The notes beneath the pieces were generated by a model, which saw only the letters and a list, made by a program, of their open reading frames with translations, did no database searches and was not told where the DNA came from. The position numbers were made by a program, and so were the translations under genes. From DATJKD01 sp963728295 (GTDB lineage Bacteria > Pseudomonadota > Gammaproteobacteria > Steroidobacterales > Steroidobacteraceae), in NCBI GenBank assembly GCA_963728295.1, contig CAVSKB010000015.1, positions 69,667-133,666 of the forward strand: 64,000 bases of DNA, in the 5' to 3' direction. Below are positions 28,090 through 37,139 of this stretch, one piece after another. The number at the start of each line of letters is the position of its first letter. The stretch's first letter is position 1.

Positions 28090-29900
28090 TCCTCCACCCG
28101 CACCTCGCGGAACATGCCCGCTTCCATGTGATAGAGGAGGTGGCAGTGATAGGCCCAGCGCCCGAGCGCGTCCGCCGTGATGCGGTAGCTGCGACGGGTG
28201 CCGGGCGGCATGTCCACGGTGTGCTTGCGGAGCATGAAGCGGCCATCGGCATCCTCGAGATCGCTCCACATCCCGTGCAGATGAATCGGGTGGGTCATCA
28301 TCGTGTCGTTGACGAGCACGATGCGTAGCCGCTCGCCGTAGCGGAACCCGAGCGGCTCAGCGTCCGCAAAGCGCACGCCGTCGAACGACCAGACGAAGCG
28401 CTCCATGTGTCCCGTCAGGTGCAGCTCGAGCTCGCGATCGGGCTCGCGGCCGTCCGGGTCTTCGAAGGCGCTTCGGAGATCCGCGTAGCGGAGCACGCGG
28501 TGGCCCGCGGTCCATGCGGGGCGATGCTCGCGGAGCTGCGGCTCGCGAAGGCCGATGCCGGGATCGTCGAGACGGGCCGCGACGCTCGTCGCCTGCATGT
28601 CGACGCCGGGGTTGCCGGTCTCGGTCGCCGGGTGGGTGACGCTCGCGTCCGACGCGCCTGCGTGTCCTGCATGCGCATCCGTTGCTTCCGTTCTCACCTG
28701 CGCGGTCACGGCGCGCCCATCGTGCGCGGCATGTCCCATGTCGGCCATGGTCAGGATCGAGCGCCGGTCGAGTGCGGGCACCGGTGCTTCGAGGCCGGCG
28801 CGCACCGAGAGCGTCCCGCGCGCATATCCGCTGCGATCCATCGCCTGCGCGAAGATCGTGTACGCATCGCCGCCCGAGGGCTCGACGATGACGTCGAAGG
28901 TCTCGGCGAGCGCGATGCGCAGCTCGTCCACCGTCACCGGGTGCACGGGCTGTCCGTCGGCCGCCACCACGGTCATGCGCAGCCCCGGGATGCGCACGTC
29001 GAAATAACTCATCGCTGAGCCGTTGATGAATCGCAGCCGCACTCGCTCGCCGGGGGCAAAGAGGCCGGTCCAGTTGCCGGCAGGCGCCGCGCCATTCATA
29101 AGGTACGTATAGGTCGCACCGCCCACGTCGGCGATATCGGTGGGACTCATCCGCATCGCGCCCCATGCGCGCCGCTCGGCGAGCGTCGCGGCGAGACCGA
29201 GCACGCGCGCATCGCGCAGGAAGTCCACCGCCGAGCGCTGCCCGCGGTTGTAGTAATCCGACTGCTTGCGCAACCGCGCAAACACCGCACGCGGATCCTC
29301 GTCCGTCCAGTCGGAGAGCAGCACGACATGGTCGCGATCGGCGGCGATGGGGTCGGTGCCGCGCGGATCCACGATCAGCGCGCCATAGAGTCCCGCCTGC
29401 TCCTGAAGCATCGAGTGGCTGTGATACCAGTAGGTGCCGCTCTGACGCACCGTGAACCGGTACTGCCAGGATCCGCGTGCCGGTATCCCGTGAAAGCTCA
29501 GCCCCGGCACGCCGTCCATGTTCGCGGGCAGCAGGATGCCGTGCCAATGGATCGAGCTGTCCTCGGCCAGCGTGTTGTGCACGCGGAGCGTCACGGTGTC
29601 GCCGTCGCGCCAGCGCAGCACGGGCGCGGGCAGCGATCCGTTGATCGTGATCGCGTTCCGCGCGCGCCCGGTGTAGTTGACCGGCGTCTCGCCGATCGTC
29701 AGGTCGAACTCGGTGCCGCGGTGGACGACGGGCTGTCCTGAGCCCCCGAGCGACCACGAGGGCCGCGGCCAGCCGCCGAAGGCGGCGACCGTGCCGCCGG
29801 CCGCGAGCCCGGTTACGAAATCGCGACGTGAGCAGCCGCTAGTCGAGTCCCAGCGAGAACGCGGCCTCGATGTCCTGTTTCGAGTAGACCTTGAAGGCAA
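28086..29900 (-). CDS. copA: Copper resistance multicopper oxidase CopA
   Basis: A 604-residue periplasmic multicopper oxidase exported by the Tat system (twin-arginine motif CSRRDFVTGLAAGG near residue 24). Copper-ligand motifs are all present: HWHG, YWYHSHS, HPIHLHG and HCHLLYHMEAGM. A methionine/histidine-rich insert (around MADMGHAAHDG and DAHAGHAG) matches the copper-binding region of CopA. It oxidises or sequesters copper in the periplasm. The start is uncertain: the frame opens at a TTG at 29900, inside the end of the upstream Lrp-like gene (62-base overlap), and no other start lies before the Tat motif. A small indel near 29850 is possible. Confidence 0.87.
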   Translation of the reverse strand: MPSRSTRNRTSRPRSRWDSTSGCSRRDFVTGLAAGGTVAAFGGWPRPSWSLGGSGQPVVHRGTEFDLTIGETPVNYTGRARNAITINGSLPAPVLRWRDGDTVTLRVHNTLAEDSSIHWHGILLPANMDGVPGLSFHGIPARGSWQYRFTVRQSGTYWYHSHSMLQEQAGLYGALIVDPRGTDPIAADRDHVVLLSDWTDEDPRAVFARLRKQSDYYNRGQRSAVDFLRDARVLGLAATLAERRAWGAMRMSPTDIADVGGATYTYLMNGAAPAGNWTGLFAPGERVRLRFINGSAMSYFDVRIPGLRMTVVAADGQPVHPVTVDELRIALAETFDVIVEPSGGDAYTIFAQAMDRSGYARGTLSVRAGLEAPVPALDRRSILTMADMGHAAHDGRAVTAQVRTEATDAHAGHAGASDASVTHPATETGNPGVDMQATSVAARLDDPGIGLREPQLREHRPAWTAGHRVLRYADLRSAFEDPDGREPDRELELHLTGHMERFVWSFDGVRFADAEPLGFRYGERLRIVLVNDTMMTHPIHLHGMWSDLEDADGRFMLRKHTVDMPPGTRRSYRITADALGRWAYHCHLLYHMEAGMFREVRVEE

Positions 29901-30117
29901 TCAACGTCTCCGAGCTCTTGATGCCGGGGAGCTTGCGCATCTTTTCGCTGATCACCCGGGCGAGGTCATCATTTTCGCGCACCCGCACCAGCGCGACGAG
30001 GTCGTACTGCCCGGCGACGGAGAACACCTCGCTCACGCCCTCGAGCTCGGCGAGTGTCGCTGCGAGTTCCGGAACCTGGTCGGTCTCCGACCGGATCAGC
30101 ACGACTGCGGTAACCAT
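29839..30117 (-). CDS. Stand-alone Lrp/AsnC ligand-binding (RAM) domain protein
   Basis: A 92-residue protein made only of the Lrp-type effector-binding domain. It starts MVTAVVLIRSETDQVPEL, has the pattern GVSEVFSVAGQYDLVALVRVRENDDLARVI, and ends FKVYSKQDIEAAFSLGLD. It has no DNA-binding helix-turn-helix. Such small ligand-binding proteins form oligomers that bind amino acids or similar ligands, and may tune full-length Lrp-family regulators. The frame is complete. It lies upstream of copA on the same strand and overlaps its apparent start, but a functional link to copper is not evident. Confidence 0.8.
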   Translation of the reverse strand: MVTAVVLIRSETDQVPELAATLAELEGVSEVFSVAGQYDLVALVRVRENDDLARVISEKMRKLPGIKSSETLIAFKVYSKQDIEAAFSLGLD

Positions 30118-30174
30118 GCAAGCGCTCCGTGGCGCGTTCGACGCTCGGAGCCTAGCACGCGGTACGGGCAGGCG

Positions 30175-30825
30175 TCACTCCGCGTCCGGCTGCAGCTCCG
30201 GCCGCGCGGCCGCGAAGGCCGGCAGCGACTCGAGCGCCGCCGTGACCGCAGCCAGCCGTGGCCATGGCGCCAGATCGAGCGCGAACCGGCGCGCGTTGTA
30301 GACCTGGGGCACGAGGCATACGTCCGCCAGGGTTACGGCTGTGCCGTGGCAGTGGCGGCCATCGCCCGAGTGACGGACGATCCAGGCCTCGAGCGCGGTG
30401 AAGCCCTGGCCGATCCAGTGCCGGATCCAGCGCGCGACGGCCTCCTCGTCGGCGCCGAGCTCGCGGCGCAGGTATTGCGTGACGCGCAGGTTGTTGAGCG
30501 GGTGAATGTCGCAGGCAATCGCGAGCGCCATTGCGCGCACAGTCGCGCGGCTCTGCGGATCGGCGGGCAGCAGCGGCGGGGCGGGTCGCGTCTCGTCCAG
30601 GTACTCGATGATCGCGATCGACTGGGCGAGCAGAAACTCGCCGTCGGCGAGAGCGGGGACGAGACCCTGCGGGTTGCGCGCGAGATAGTCGGGTGCGAGA
30701 TGCTCGCCGCCGCCACGTGTCAGGTGTTTCGGGATCGACTGCCAGTCGAGCCGCTTGTAGTTGAGCGCTATCCGGACGCGATAGGCGGCGGAGCTGCGCC
30801 AGTAACCATAGAGCTGCAGACTCAC
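30175..30825 (-). CDS. maiA: Zeta-class glutathione S-transferase (maleylacetoacetate isomerase-like)
   Basis: A 216-residue glutathione-dependent enzyme. The N-terminal thioredoxin-like domain starts VSLQLYGYWRSSAAYRVRIAL; the serine in this motif positions glutathione in zeta-class GSTs. QSIAIIEYLDE completes the glutathione site. The helical domain contains ACDIHPLNNLRVTQYL, typical of maleylacetoacetate isomerase. The GTG start at 30825 is supported by its four-base overlap (GTGA) with the ubiC stop. No other tyrosine-breakdown gene (hmgA, fahA) is nearby, so the exact isomerase role is likely but not proven. Confidence 0.85.
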   Translation of the reverse strand: MSLQLYGYWRSSAAYRVRIALNYKRLDWQSIPKHLTRGGGEHLAPDYLARNPQGLVPALADGEFLLAQSIAIIEYLDETRPAPPLLPADPQSRATVRAMALAIACDIHPLNNLRVTQYLRRELGADEEAVARWIRHWIGQGFTALEAWIVRHSGDGRHCHGTAVTLADVCLVPQVYNARRFALDLAPWPRLAAVTAALESLPAFAAARPELQPDAE

Positions 30826-31373
30826 GGGGCGCCGAGCACGTGCAGGAAGATTTCCTGGACCAGGATCGGACCGCCGGCGAGCCGGTAGACCTTGCGGCGG
30901 GTCCACAGAGGTGCCTCGCCCGCGGCATCGTGCGCAGCCGCAAGCGCAAGATCATGCGTCGGATCGAGCTCGAGGTACTCGAGAGGCTCCTGCTGCACCT
31001 CGTCGAGAGCGGCCAGGGTCTCGCCGAGACCGTTCCCCGCCAGCTCGGCGAGCCACGGATGCTCGCGCACCGTGGAGTCCGGGAACACGGAGCGGGCGTA
31101 GATCCAGCGCTGCCCGTCGCAGCAGAGTTCGACCTCGCGATGCACGCAGCCGCGATCGGCGACGCCCAGACGCCATGCAAGCCCGGGTTCGAGCGGCGCC
31201 GGCGTTACGCTCAGGAGATTCAGACGCATGCCGGAGACGCAGCAGGCACGCACGCGCGCAGTGAGCAGCCCCGGCTCGGTCAGCCACGGGAGCAAGCGCT
31301 CCGGGATGCGCGTGCGGCACAGCGCCAGCGGCTGCCAGCGCTCGACGTCGAGGGCCGCAGGCCGCGCGCTCAG
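30822..31373 (-). CDS. ubiC: Chorismate pyruvate-lyase UbiC
   Basis: Removes pyruvate from chorismate to give 4-hydroxybenzoate, the first step to ubiquinone. Family features seen are RIPERLLPWLTEPGLLTARV, REVELCCDGQRWIYARSVFP with the substrate-binding arginine, and a C-terminal LWTRRKVYRLAGGPILVQEIFL. Length is about 184 residues. No ATG, GTG or TTG lies in frame near the expected start. The only candidate is a CTG at 31373 that overlaps the stop of the acyl-CoA dehydrogenase gene (CTGA), so the start is uncertain and an indel just upstream cannot be excluded. It overlaps maiA by four bases. Confidence 0.78.
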   Translation of the reverse strand: MSARPAALDVERWQPLALCRTRIPERLLPWLTEPGLLTARVRACCVSGMRLNLLSVTPAPLEPGLAWRLGVADRGCVHREVELCCDGQRWIYARSVFPDSTVREHPWLAELAGNGLGETLAALDEVQQEPLEYLELDPTHDLALAAAHDAAGEAPLWTRRKVYRLAGGPILVQEIFLHVLGAP

Positions 31374-33151
31374 AACTGCTCCGCGGACAAGGCCATCACG
31401 GTCGCGCTGCCGGCACGGACGGCTGCGCCGTGGGTGAGCGCGCGCGGCAGGATCTGCTCGGCGTAGAACCGCGCGAGCACCAGCTGCACGCGGAAGAATC
31501 CGACGTCCGCGCCGCCAGGCGGCGCGGCGAGCGCCGCCAGCGCACCACGCGCAAGTTGCCAGCCACCGAGCACGGTGCCCATCAGCATCAGGTAGTGCAT
31601 GGCGCCGGCGCCGGGAAGGTCCGGGTCGCGCTTGACGCCGCTCAGCAGGTGAGTCGAGCACTGTACGATCTCGTCCAGCCCGCGCGACAGCGCCTGTCGC
31701 AGAGCGGCGAGCTCATCGCCTGCATTCGCGAGCATCGGGTCGACGCTGCGCATCTCCGAGACCATCGCGGACACCGTCGCCCCGCCGTCGCGCAGGAGCT
31801 TGCGCCCCACGAGGTCGATCGCCTGGATTCCGTTGGTGCCCTCGTAGATCGAGGCGATGCGCGTGTCGCGGAACAGCTGCGCCACACCGGTCTCCTCGAT
31901 GTAGCCCATGCCGCCATGCACCTGGATTCCGAGCGACGTGACCTCCTGTGCGATCTCCGTGCACCATGCCTTGGCAATCGGCGTGAGCAGATCGGCGCGC
32001 GCCTGCCAGCCTTCCACGGCGGTGGCGTCGGCGCCGTGCGCCGCACGATCGAGGCAGGACGCGGTGTAGTAACAGAGAGCGCGCGCGGCTTGAGTTAGCG
32101 AGCGCATCGTGAGCAGCATCCTGCGCACGTCGGGGTGACGGATGATCGGCACGCGTCCTTTCTGTCCGGGCGCCGCACCCTGGACCCGCTCGCGCGCGTA
32201 CGCCGCGGATTGCTGGCAGGAGCGTTCCGCTACCCCGACTACCTGCAGTCCGACGCCCAGGCGCATGTAATTCATCATCGTGAACATGGCGGCGAGACCT
32301 TCGTTCTCGCGGCCAATGAGGTAACCCTCCGTACCGCCGTGATCGCCGAACGCAAGCACGCAGGTCGGGCTGGCGTGGATCCCGAGCTTGTGCTCGACGG
32401 ACACCACGCGGACATCGTTGAGTTCTCCGGGCGAGCCATCCTTTCGGAGGCGGTACTTCGGCACGACGAACAGCGAGAGGCCGCGCGACCCCGCCGGTGC
32501 ATCCGGCGTGCGGGCGAGAACGAGATGGGCGATGTTCTCCGTCATCGGGTGATCGCCCCACGTGATGAAGATCTTGCGGCCCGTGAGCAGGTAATGACCG
32601 CCGTGCGGCACCGCGCGCGTCGTGAGGGCCGCGAGCTCGGAACCCGCCTGCGGCTCGCTGAGGCACATCGATGCCGTCCAGCGGCCCGCGATCATCGGCT
32701 CCAGATACGTACTGCGGAGCGCGTCCGAGCCGTGGCGCTCGACGGCCAGAATCCCGCCCTGGCTCAGCTCGGGGCAAAGCGCGAAGGCCATGTTCGCCCC
32801 GCTCCACATTTCCTCGCACGCAGCCGCCACTGTCTTGGGCAGCCCCTGGCCTCCGAACTCCGGATTCCCGGCGATGGCCGTCCAGCCCGCGTCGCGAAAC
32901 TTCGCGTATGCCCTCGCGAAGGCCTCGGGCACGACTACGGCGCCGTTTTCGACCGACACGCCCTCGCGATCGCCCAGCGCGTTGATCGGCGAGAGCACCT
33001 CGCTGGCGAACTTCGCGGCTTCCTCGAGCACGGCGTCAACCAGGTCGGGGGTCGCCGCCTCGAACGCCGGCAACGCGGTGACTTCACGCAGGTCGGCAAG
33101 ATGCTCGAGCGTGAAGCGCATCTGCGCCAACGGCGCCTGGTAATCAGCCAT
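31370..33151 (-). CDS. Acyl-CoA dehydrogenase (AcdC/DmdC-type, large form)
   Basis: A 593-residue flavoenzyme of the longer acyl-CoA dehydrogenase subgroup with an extra C-terminal domain, often annotated 3-methylmercaptopropionyl-CoA dehydrogenase. Motifs are SMCLSEPQAGSELAALTTRA (FAD and substrate), KIFITWGDHPMTENIAHLVL, and the catalytic-base region IASIYEGTNGIQAIDLVGRK. The C-terminal domain contains HYLMLMGTVLGGWQLARGAL. The substrate is probably a short or medium acyl-CoA, not necessarily a sulfur compound. The ATG at 33151 has an AGGAGT ribosome site. It leads a tight run with ubiC and maiA. Confidence 0.88.
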   Translation of the reverse strand: MADYQAPLAQMRFTLEHLADLREVTALPAFEAATPDLVDAVLEEAAKFASEVLSPINALGDREGVSVENGAVVVPEAFARAYAKFRDAGWTAIAGNPEFGGQGLPKTVAAACEEMWSGANMAFALCPELSQGGILAVERHGSDALRSTYLEPMIAGRWTASMCLSEPQAGSELAALTTRAVPHGGHYLLTGRKIFITWGDHPMTENIAHLVLARTPDAPAGSRGLSLFVVPKYRLRKDGSPGELNDVRVVSVEHKLGIHASPTCVLAFGDHGGTEGYLIGRENEGLAAMFTMMNYMRLGVGLQVVGVAERSCQQSAAYARERVQGAAPGQKGRVPIIRHPDVRRMLLTMRSLTQAARALCYYTASCLDRAAHGADATAVEGWQARADLLTPIAKAWCTEIAQEVTSLGIQVHGGMGYIEETGVAQLFRDTRIASIYEGTNGIQAIDLVGRKLLRDGGATVSAMVSEMRSVDPMLANAGDELAALRQALSRGLDEIVQCSTHLLSGVKRDPDLPGAGAMHYLMLMGTVLGGWQLARGALAALAAPPGGADVGFFRVQLVLARFYAEQILPRALTHGAAVRAGSATVMALSAEQF

Positions 33152-33240
33152 CAACGGACTCCTGCTGCCGCCCGGCGCACACCGGCCCTAACCCTCGGCA
33201 CCTCATATTACAATCACCGCCCGCTCAATCGAGGCAGGCA

Positions 33241-33541
33241 ATGCAGGATGCGTCCGAAACGCCCAGCGCCGTCGGCTTCCGGCAGCCGAGGCGGCATGCG
33301 GCGCGCGCCGCGCGCGGCCGCGGGCTCGCGGTGGCACTCGCCGTCGCCCTGCTCGGGTCCGGCTGCGGACTCAAGGGACCACTCACGCTGCCCGAGAAGC
33401 CCCGCAACGTCGTGATTCGGCCCGGTCCTGGCGGGTGAAGCCGCGCCGGCGCCCACGCCTTTGCCCGCTCCCCCGCCCGAAGCTGAGTCTTTGCCGCCGC
33501 CAGAGCTGCCGCCCGACACGCGCGGCAACACACGTGACTGA
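33241..33541 (+). CDS. lptM: LptM (YifL-type) small lipoprotein, frame broken
   Basis: Short lipoprotein that helps maturation of the LPS translocon LptDE. The lipobox is LLGSGC, followed by the family signature GLKGPLTLPEK. As read, the frame ends at 33438 after VVIRPGPGG. One base later the frame continues AGEAAPAPTPLPAPPPEAES and on through a proline-rich tail to a stop at 33539-33541, which is the usual LptM tail, so an indel near 33420-33430 is likely. A candidate -10 box TACAAT is at 33209-33214. The repaired gene overlaps the polA start by eight bases. Confidence 0.72.
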
Positions 33542-36326
33542 ACAGAGCAAGCTGGTGCTGGTGGACGGCTCGTCCTACCTGTACCGCGCCTTCCACGCCC
33601 TGCCGCGCTTTTCCAACTCGCGCGGCGAGCCTACCGGGGCCGTGCTCGGTGTACTCAACATGCTGCAAAAGCTCCTCAAGGAAGAGGATCCGCTCCTGAT
33701 CGCCGTGGTGTTCGACGCGTCGGGACGTACGTTTCGAGACGACCTCTATGTCGAGTACAAAGCGAACCGCCCGGCGATGGAGGACGACCTGCGCGCCCAG
33801 ATCGATCCGCTGATCGAGGCGGTCACGGCGCTCGGGCTGCCTCTGCTGCGCATCGAGGGCGTCGAAGCCGACGACGTCATCGGCACGCTGGCGCAGCACG
33901 CCGCGGCGGCGGGACTCGATGTCGTGATCTCGACCGGCGACAAGGACATGGCGCAGCTGGTCGACGGCCGCATCACTCTCGTCAACACGATGACGGACTC
34001 ACGGCTCGATCGCGCCGGTGTCAAGGCGAAGTTCGACGTCTACCCCGAGCAAATCGTCGATTACCTTGCGCTCGTCGGAGACTCCTCGGACAACATCCCC
34101 GGCGTGCCCAAGGTCGGCGCCAAGACCGCCGCGAAGTGGCTCAACCAGTACTCGACGCTCGATGCGTTGCTCGCGCACCGCGACGAGATCGAGGGCAAGG
34201 TGGGGGAAAGCCTGCGGGCGCACATTGCCGACGTCACGTTGTCCCGGCAGCTCGCGACGATACGGGGCGATCTCGACCTCCCCGTGCAGCCTCAGGCGCT
34301 GAAGCGCGGCGAGCCCGACGTCCCCCGGCTCCGCGACGTATACAGCCGGCTCGAACTGCGATCGCTGCTGCGCCAGCTGCCCCCGAAAAATGGCTCGGAG
34401 CCATTCTCGCTGCCGCTCGACGCGACCCTGGCGAGCGGCGGACCAGCCGGTACAGCGACTCCGCAAATCAATGACTTGCCCGCGACTGACGCGACGAGAA
34501 CCGGCTCCGAGCCCATCTCGGGACGATACGAGACGGTCCTGACCGAGGCGGCGCTCGAAGAGTGGCTCGAGCGGGTGCGCCACGCGCCGCTGATGGCCGT
34601 CGACATGGAGACGACTTCGCTCGACTACATGCGGGCCGAGATCGTCGGCGTCTCCCTTTCCTGCGAGGCTGGTCACGCGGCCTACGTGCCGCTCGCGCAC
34701 GACTATGCGGGGGCACCTGCGCAGCTCGATCGTGGGCGCGTGCTCGCGGCTCTCAAGCCACTGCTCGAGGATCCGACGCGTCCCAAGGTGGGACACCATC
34801 TCAAGTTCCATGCGCATGTGCTGCGCAACCACGGCATCGAGCTCGCCGGCATGCGATACGACTCGATGCTCGAGTCCTACGTGCTCAACAGCACCTTGAC
34901 ACGGCACGACCTCGACTCGGCCGCGGCGCGTTACCTCGGGATCGACACGATCCGGCTCAACGACATCGCGGGCAGGGGCACAAGACAGCTGGCGTTCAAC
35001 CAGGTGCCGGTCGACCCGGCGGCGCAGTACGCGGCCCAGGGTGCGGACGTCGCCGTCCGGCTGCACGAGCGGCTCTGGCCCGAGCTCGTCCGGCTGCCCC
35101 GGCTCCAGTCCGTGTACGAGGACATCGAGCGGCCCCTCCTCCCTGTGCTGATCGAGATGGAGCACTACGGTGTGCTGATCGACGGGGACATGCTCCGACG
35201 CCAGAGCCTCGAGATCGCGAAGAGCCTGCTCACTCTCGAGCAGGCGGCGCATGCCGCGGCCGGGACGAGCTTCAACCTCGATTCGCCAAAGCAGCTTCAG
35301 GATGTGCTGTTCGGCAAGCTCGCGCTGCCCGTCAAGCGGCGCACCGCGACCGGCCAGCCATCGACGGCCGAGGACGTGCTGGAGGAGCTCGCGCTCGAGT
35401 TCGAGCTGCCCCGCCTCATCATGGAGTACCGCGGGCTCTCGAAGCTCAAGTCCACGTACACGGACAAGCTGCCTGCGCAACGCAACCCGCGCACCGGCCG
35501 CGTGCACACCTGCTATCACCAGGCGGTCGCCGCGACCGGCCGCCTGTCCTCGGTCGACCCGAACCTGCAGAACATCCCGATCCGCACCGCGGAAGGTCGC
35601 CGCGTGCGACAGGCCTTCGTGGCGCCGCCGGGGTACGTGATCGTCGCCGCCGATTACTCGCAGATCGAGCTGCGGATCATGGCGCACCTCTCCGGCGACG
35701 AAGGGCTGCTGAGCGCGTTTGCGGACGAACGCGACATTCACCAGGCGACGGCCGCGGAGGTGTTCGGACTCGAAACGGCCGCGGTCGGTGCGGATCAGCG
35801 CCGCGCGGCGAAGGCGATCAACTTCGGACTCATCTACGGGATGTCGGCCTTCGGGCTCTCGCGCCAGCTCGGCATCGAGCGCGGCGCAGCGCAGCGGTAC
35901 GTTGACCTCTATTTCCAGCGCTATCCCGGGGTCCGGCAATACATGCAGGGCACGCGCGAGGCAGCGCGCGTGCAGGGATTCGTCGAAACGGTGACCGGGC
36001 GGCGTCTGTATCTGCAGGATATCAATGCCCGCAACGCGCAGCTCCGGCAGGCCGCGGAGCGCGCGGCGATCAACGCGCCGATGCAGGGAAGCGCGGCCGA
36101 CATCATCAAGCGCGCGATGATCGCGGTGCATTCATGGCTCAGGCAGACGCATCCTGACGCGCGGCTCATCATGCAGGTGCACGACGAACTGGTCTTCGAG
36201 GTGCCGGAGCACGCGCTCGATGAAGTCGTGAGCGGTGTGCGCGAGCACATGGCGGCGGCCGCGGCGCTGCGTGTGCCGCTGAAAGTCGATGTCGGTCACG
36301 GTCGCAACTGGGATGAGGCGCATTGA
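33534..36326 (+). CDS. polA: DNA polymerase I
   Basis: A 930-residue repair and Okazaki-processing polymerase. The N-terminal 5'-3' nuclease (VLVDGSSYLYRAFHALPRF; GDSSDNIPGVPKVGAKTA) is followed by a linker, the 3'-5' exonuclease domain (MAVDMETTSLDYM) and the polymerase palm. In the palm, ADYSQIELRIMAHLS is motif A, the finger helix RRAAKAINFGLIYGMS is motif B and MQVHDELVFEV is motif C. The GTG at 33534 gives the normal N-terminus. The linker between the nuclease and exonuclease domains holds a DNA palindrome also found near fmt (see repeat entries), read as NGSEPF. Unlike its neighbours the gene has no frame break. Confidence 0.95.
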   Translation: MTEQSKLVLVDGSSYLYRAFHALPRFSNSRGEPTGAVLGVLNMLQKLLKEEDPLLIAVVFDASGRTFRDDLYVEYKANRPAMEDDLRAQIDPLIEAVTALGLPLLRIEGVEADDVIGTLAQHAAAAGLDVVISTGDKDMAQLVDGRITLVNTMTDSRLDRAGVKAKFDVYPEQIVDYLALVGDSSDNIPGVPKVGAKTAAKWLNQYSTLDALLAHRDEIEGKVGESLRAHIADVTLSRQLATIRGDLDLPVQPQALKRGEPDVPRLRDVYSRLELRSLLRQLPPKNGSEPFSLPLDATLASGGPAGTATPQINDLPATDATRTGSEPISGRYETVLTEAALEEWLERVRHAPLMAVDMETTSLDYMRAEIVGVSLSCEAGHAAYVPLAHDYAGAPAQLDRGRVLAALKPLLEDPTRPKVGHHLKFHAHVLRNHGIELAGMRYDSMLESYVLNSTLTRHDLDSAAARYLGIDTIRLNDIAGRGTRQLAFNQVPVDPAAQYAAQGADVAVRLHERLWPELVRLPRLQSVYEDIERPLLPVLIEMEHYGVLIDGDMLRRQSLEIAKSLLTLEQAAHAAAGTSFNLDSPKQLQDVLFGKLALPVKRRTATGQPSTAEDVLEELALEFELPRLIMEYRGLSKLKSTYTDKLPAQRNPRTGRVHTCYHQAVAATGRLSSVDPNLQNIPIRTAEGRRVRQAFVAPPGYVIVAADYSQIELRIMAHLSGDEGLLSAFADERDIHQATAAEVFGLETAAVGADQRRAAKAINFGLIYGMSAFGLSRQLGIERGAAQRYVDLYFQRYPGVRQYMQGTREAARVQGFVETVTGRRLYLQDINARNAQLRQAAERAAINAPMQGSAADIIKRAMIAVHSWLRQTHPDARLIMQVHDELVFEVPEHALDEVVSGVREHMAAAAALRVPLKVDVGHGRNWDEAH
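34385..34405. repeat. Dispersed palindrome inside polA (copy A)
   Basis: Within polA, AATGGCTC-G-GAGCCATT (34389-34405) is a perfect dyad. The 19 bases gaaaaatggctcggagcca (34385-34403) recur exactly at 57626-57644 between fmt and def. It is read in frame as KNGSEPF in the variable linker of the polymerase. The shape and dispersed copies are those of a REP-like element. Confidence 0.7.
34495..34520. repeat. Inverted partner of the polA palindrome (copy B, degraded)
   Basis: This stretch has nested arms CGAGA/TCTCG around GGCTC-C-GAGCC, and resembles the reverse complement of copy A at 34385. The two copies lie about 90 bases apart in opposite orientation, as paired REP elements often do. In frame it reads TGSEPIS. 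Confidence 0.5.
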
Positions 36327-36381
36327 CGCGGCCGGTCCGGCTAGAATCCGGCGGCCCGGAAGCCAAAAGGAGCACACGGTG

Positions 36382-36949
36382 ATGCGCAAGTACATTCTCG
36401 CCGCGACGGCGCTGGCAGCGACCCTCGGAGCCACGAGTGCCCTCGCCGTCGACAACGGCATCTATGTCGGCGCAAGCGTCGGCGAGAGCAACGTCGAGGT
36501 CGACTGGCAGCGAGTGCTTGACGACTTCGACGACAGCGCGACACGGGTACAAGGTCAACGTCGGCTGGCGGATCCTCGACTGGGTGGCAGTCGAGGCGAA
36601 CTACGTCGACCTGGGTTCCGCCGAAGACGAGTTCGTGACGGCCAGAGCGGTGACGCGCAGATATCGATGGAGGGCGACGGGATCAATTTCTCTGGCCTCC
36701 TGTTCCTGCCGGTCGGGCCGGTCGACCTGTTCGCGCGGGCCGGGTTCATCAGCTGGGACGCCAAGCTCAGCGCTGCCGGACTTCGAGGACGCCAGCTACA
36801 AGGACGACGGCATGGACTTCTCCTATGGCGCGGGCGCCCAGTTCCGCGTCTGGAGCCTGACGCTGCGCGCCGAGTACGAGCGTTTCGATATCGGCGCCCC
36901 CGACAAGGTCGACATGATCTCCCTCGGACTCATGTGGACGTTCCTGTAA
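36382..36949 (+). CDS. Small outer-membrane beta-barrel protein, frame broken
   Basis: About 189 residues restored. A signal peptide (KYILAATALAATLGATSALA) is followed by GIYVGASVGESNVEV and alternating beta strands such as VNVGWRILDWVAVEANYVDLG, ending DMISLGLMWTFL with a terminal aromatic strand. This is the OmpA/OmpW-like eight-strand barrel pattern. The frame breaks near 36540, 36650 and 36778, and the sense alternates between two frames. Function unknown; such barrels are porins, adhesins or stress proteins. The start is the ATG at 36382 (a GTG directly precedes it). It lies 55 bases after polA and has its own signal sequence, so it is a separate gene. Confidence 0.7.
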
Positions 36950-37139
36950 GCCTTTGACGATCTTCAATCTTTTCTGACTAATGACCCCGCGGTTGGCGGG
37001 GACCAGCCGCCTTCCTGAACCGCCGATGTGGCCCGCCCATCGGGGGGCTGGAACTTTCAGCGACCTCGCTGCTCAAAGACTATCGAGCGTCTTCTGACGC
37101 TTGTGTCGAACCTACCTCCCTGGGTTCGGCACAACCCGG

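Noticed and set aside
34385..34520. Insertion sequence remnant in polA
   Set aside because: There is no transposase fragment or target duplication, and the polymerase frame is intact. A REP-like palindrome explains the sequence better.
33999..36131. 710-codon open frame antisense to polA
   Set aside because: High-GC DNA gives long open frames opposite real genes. The translation is low-complexity Arg/Leu/His-rich and has no domain, while the plus strand is a clear polymerase.
36985..37001. Terminator after the barrel gene
   Set aside because: A short GC hairpin is present but no T run follows; the hairpin at 37166-37206 is the convincing terminator.
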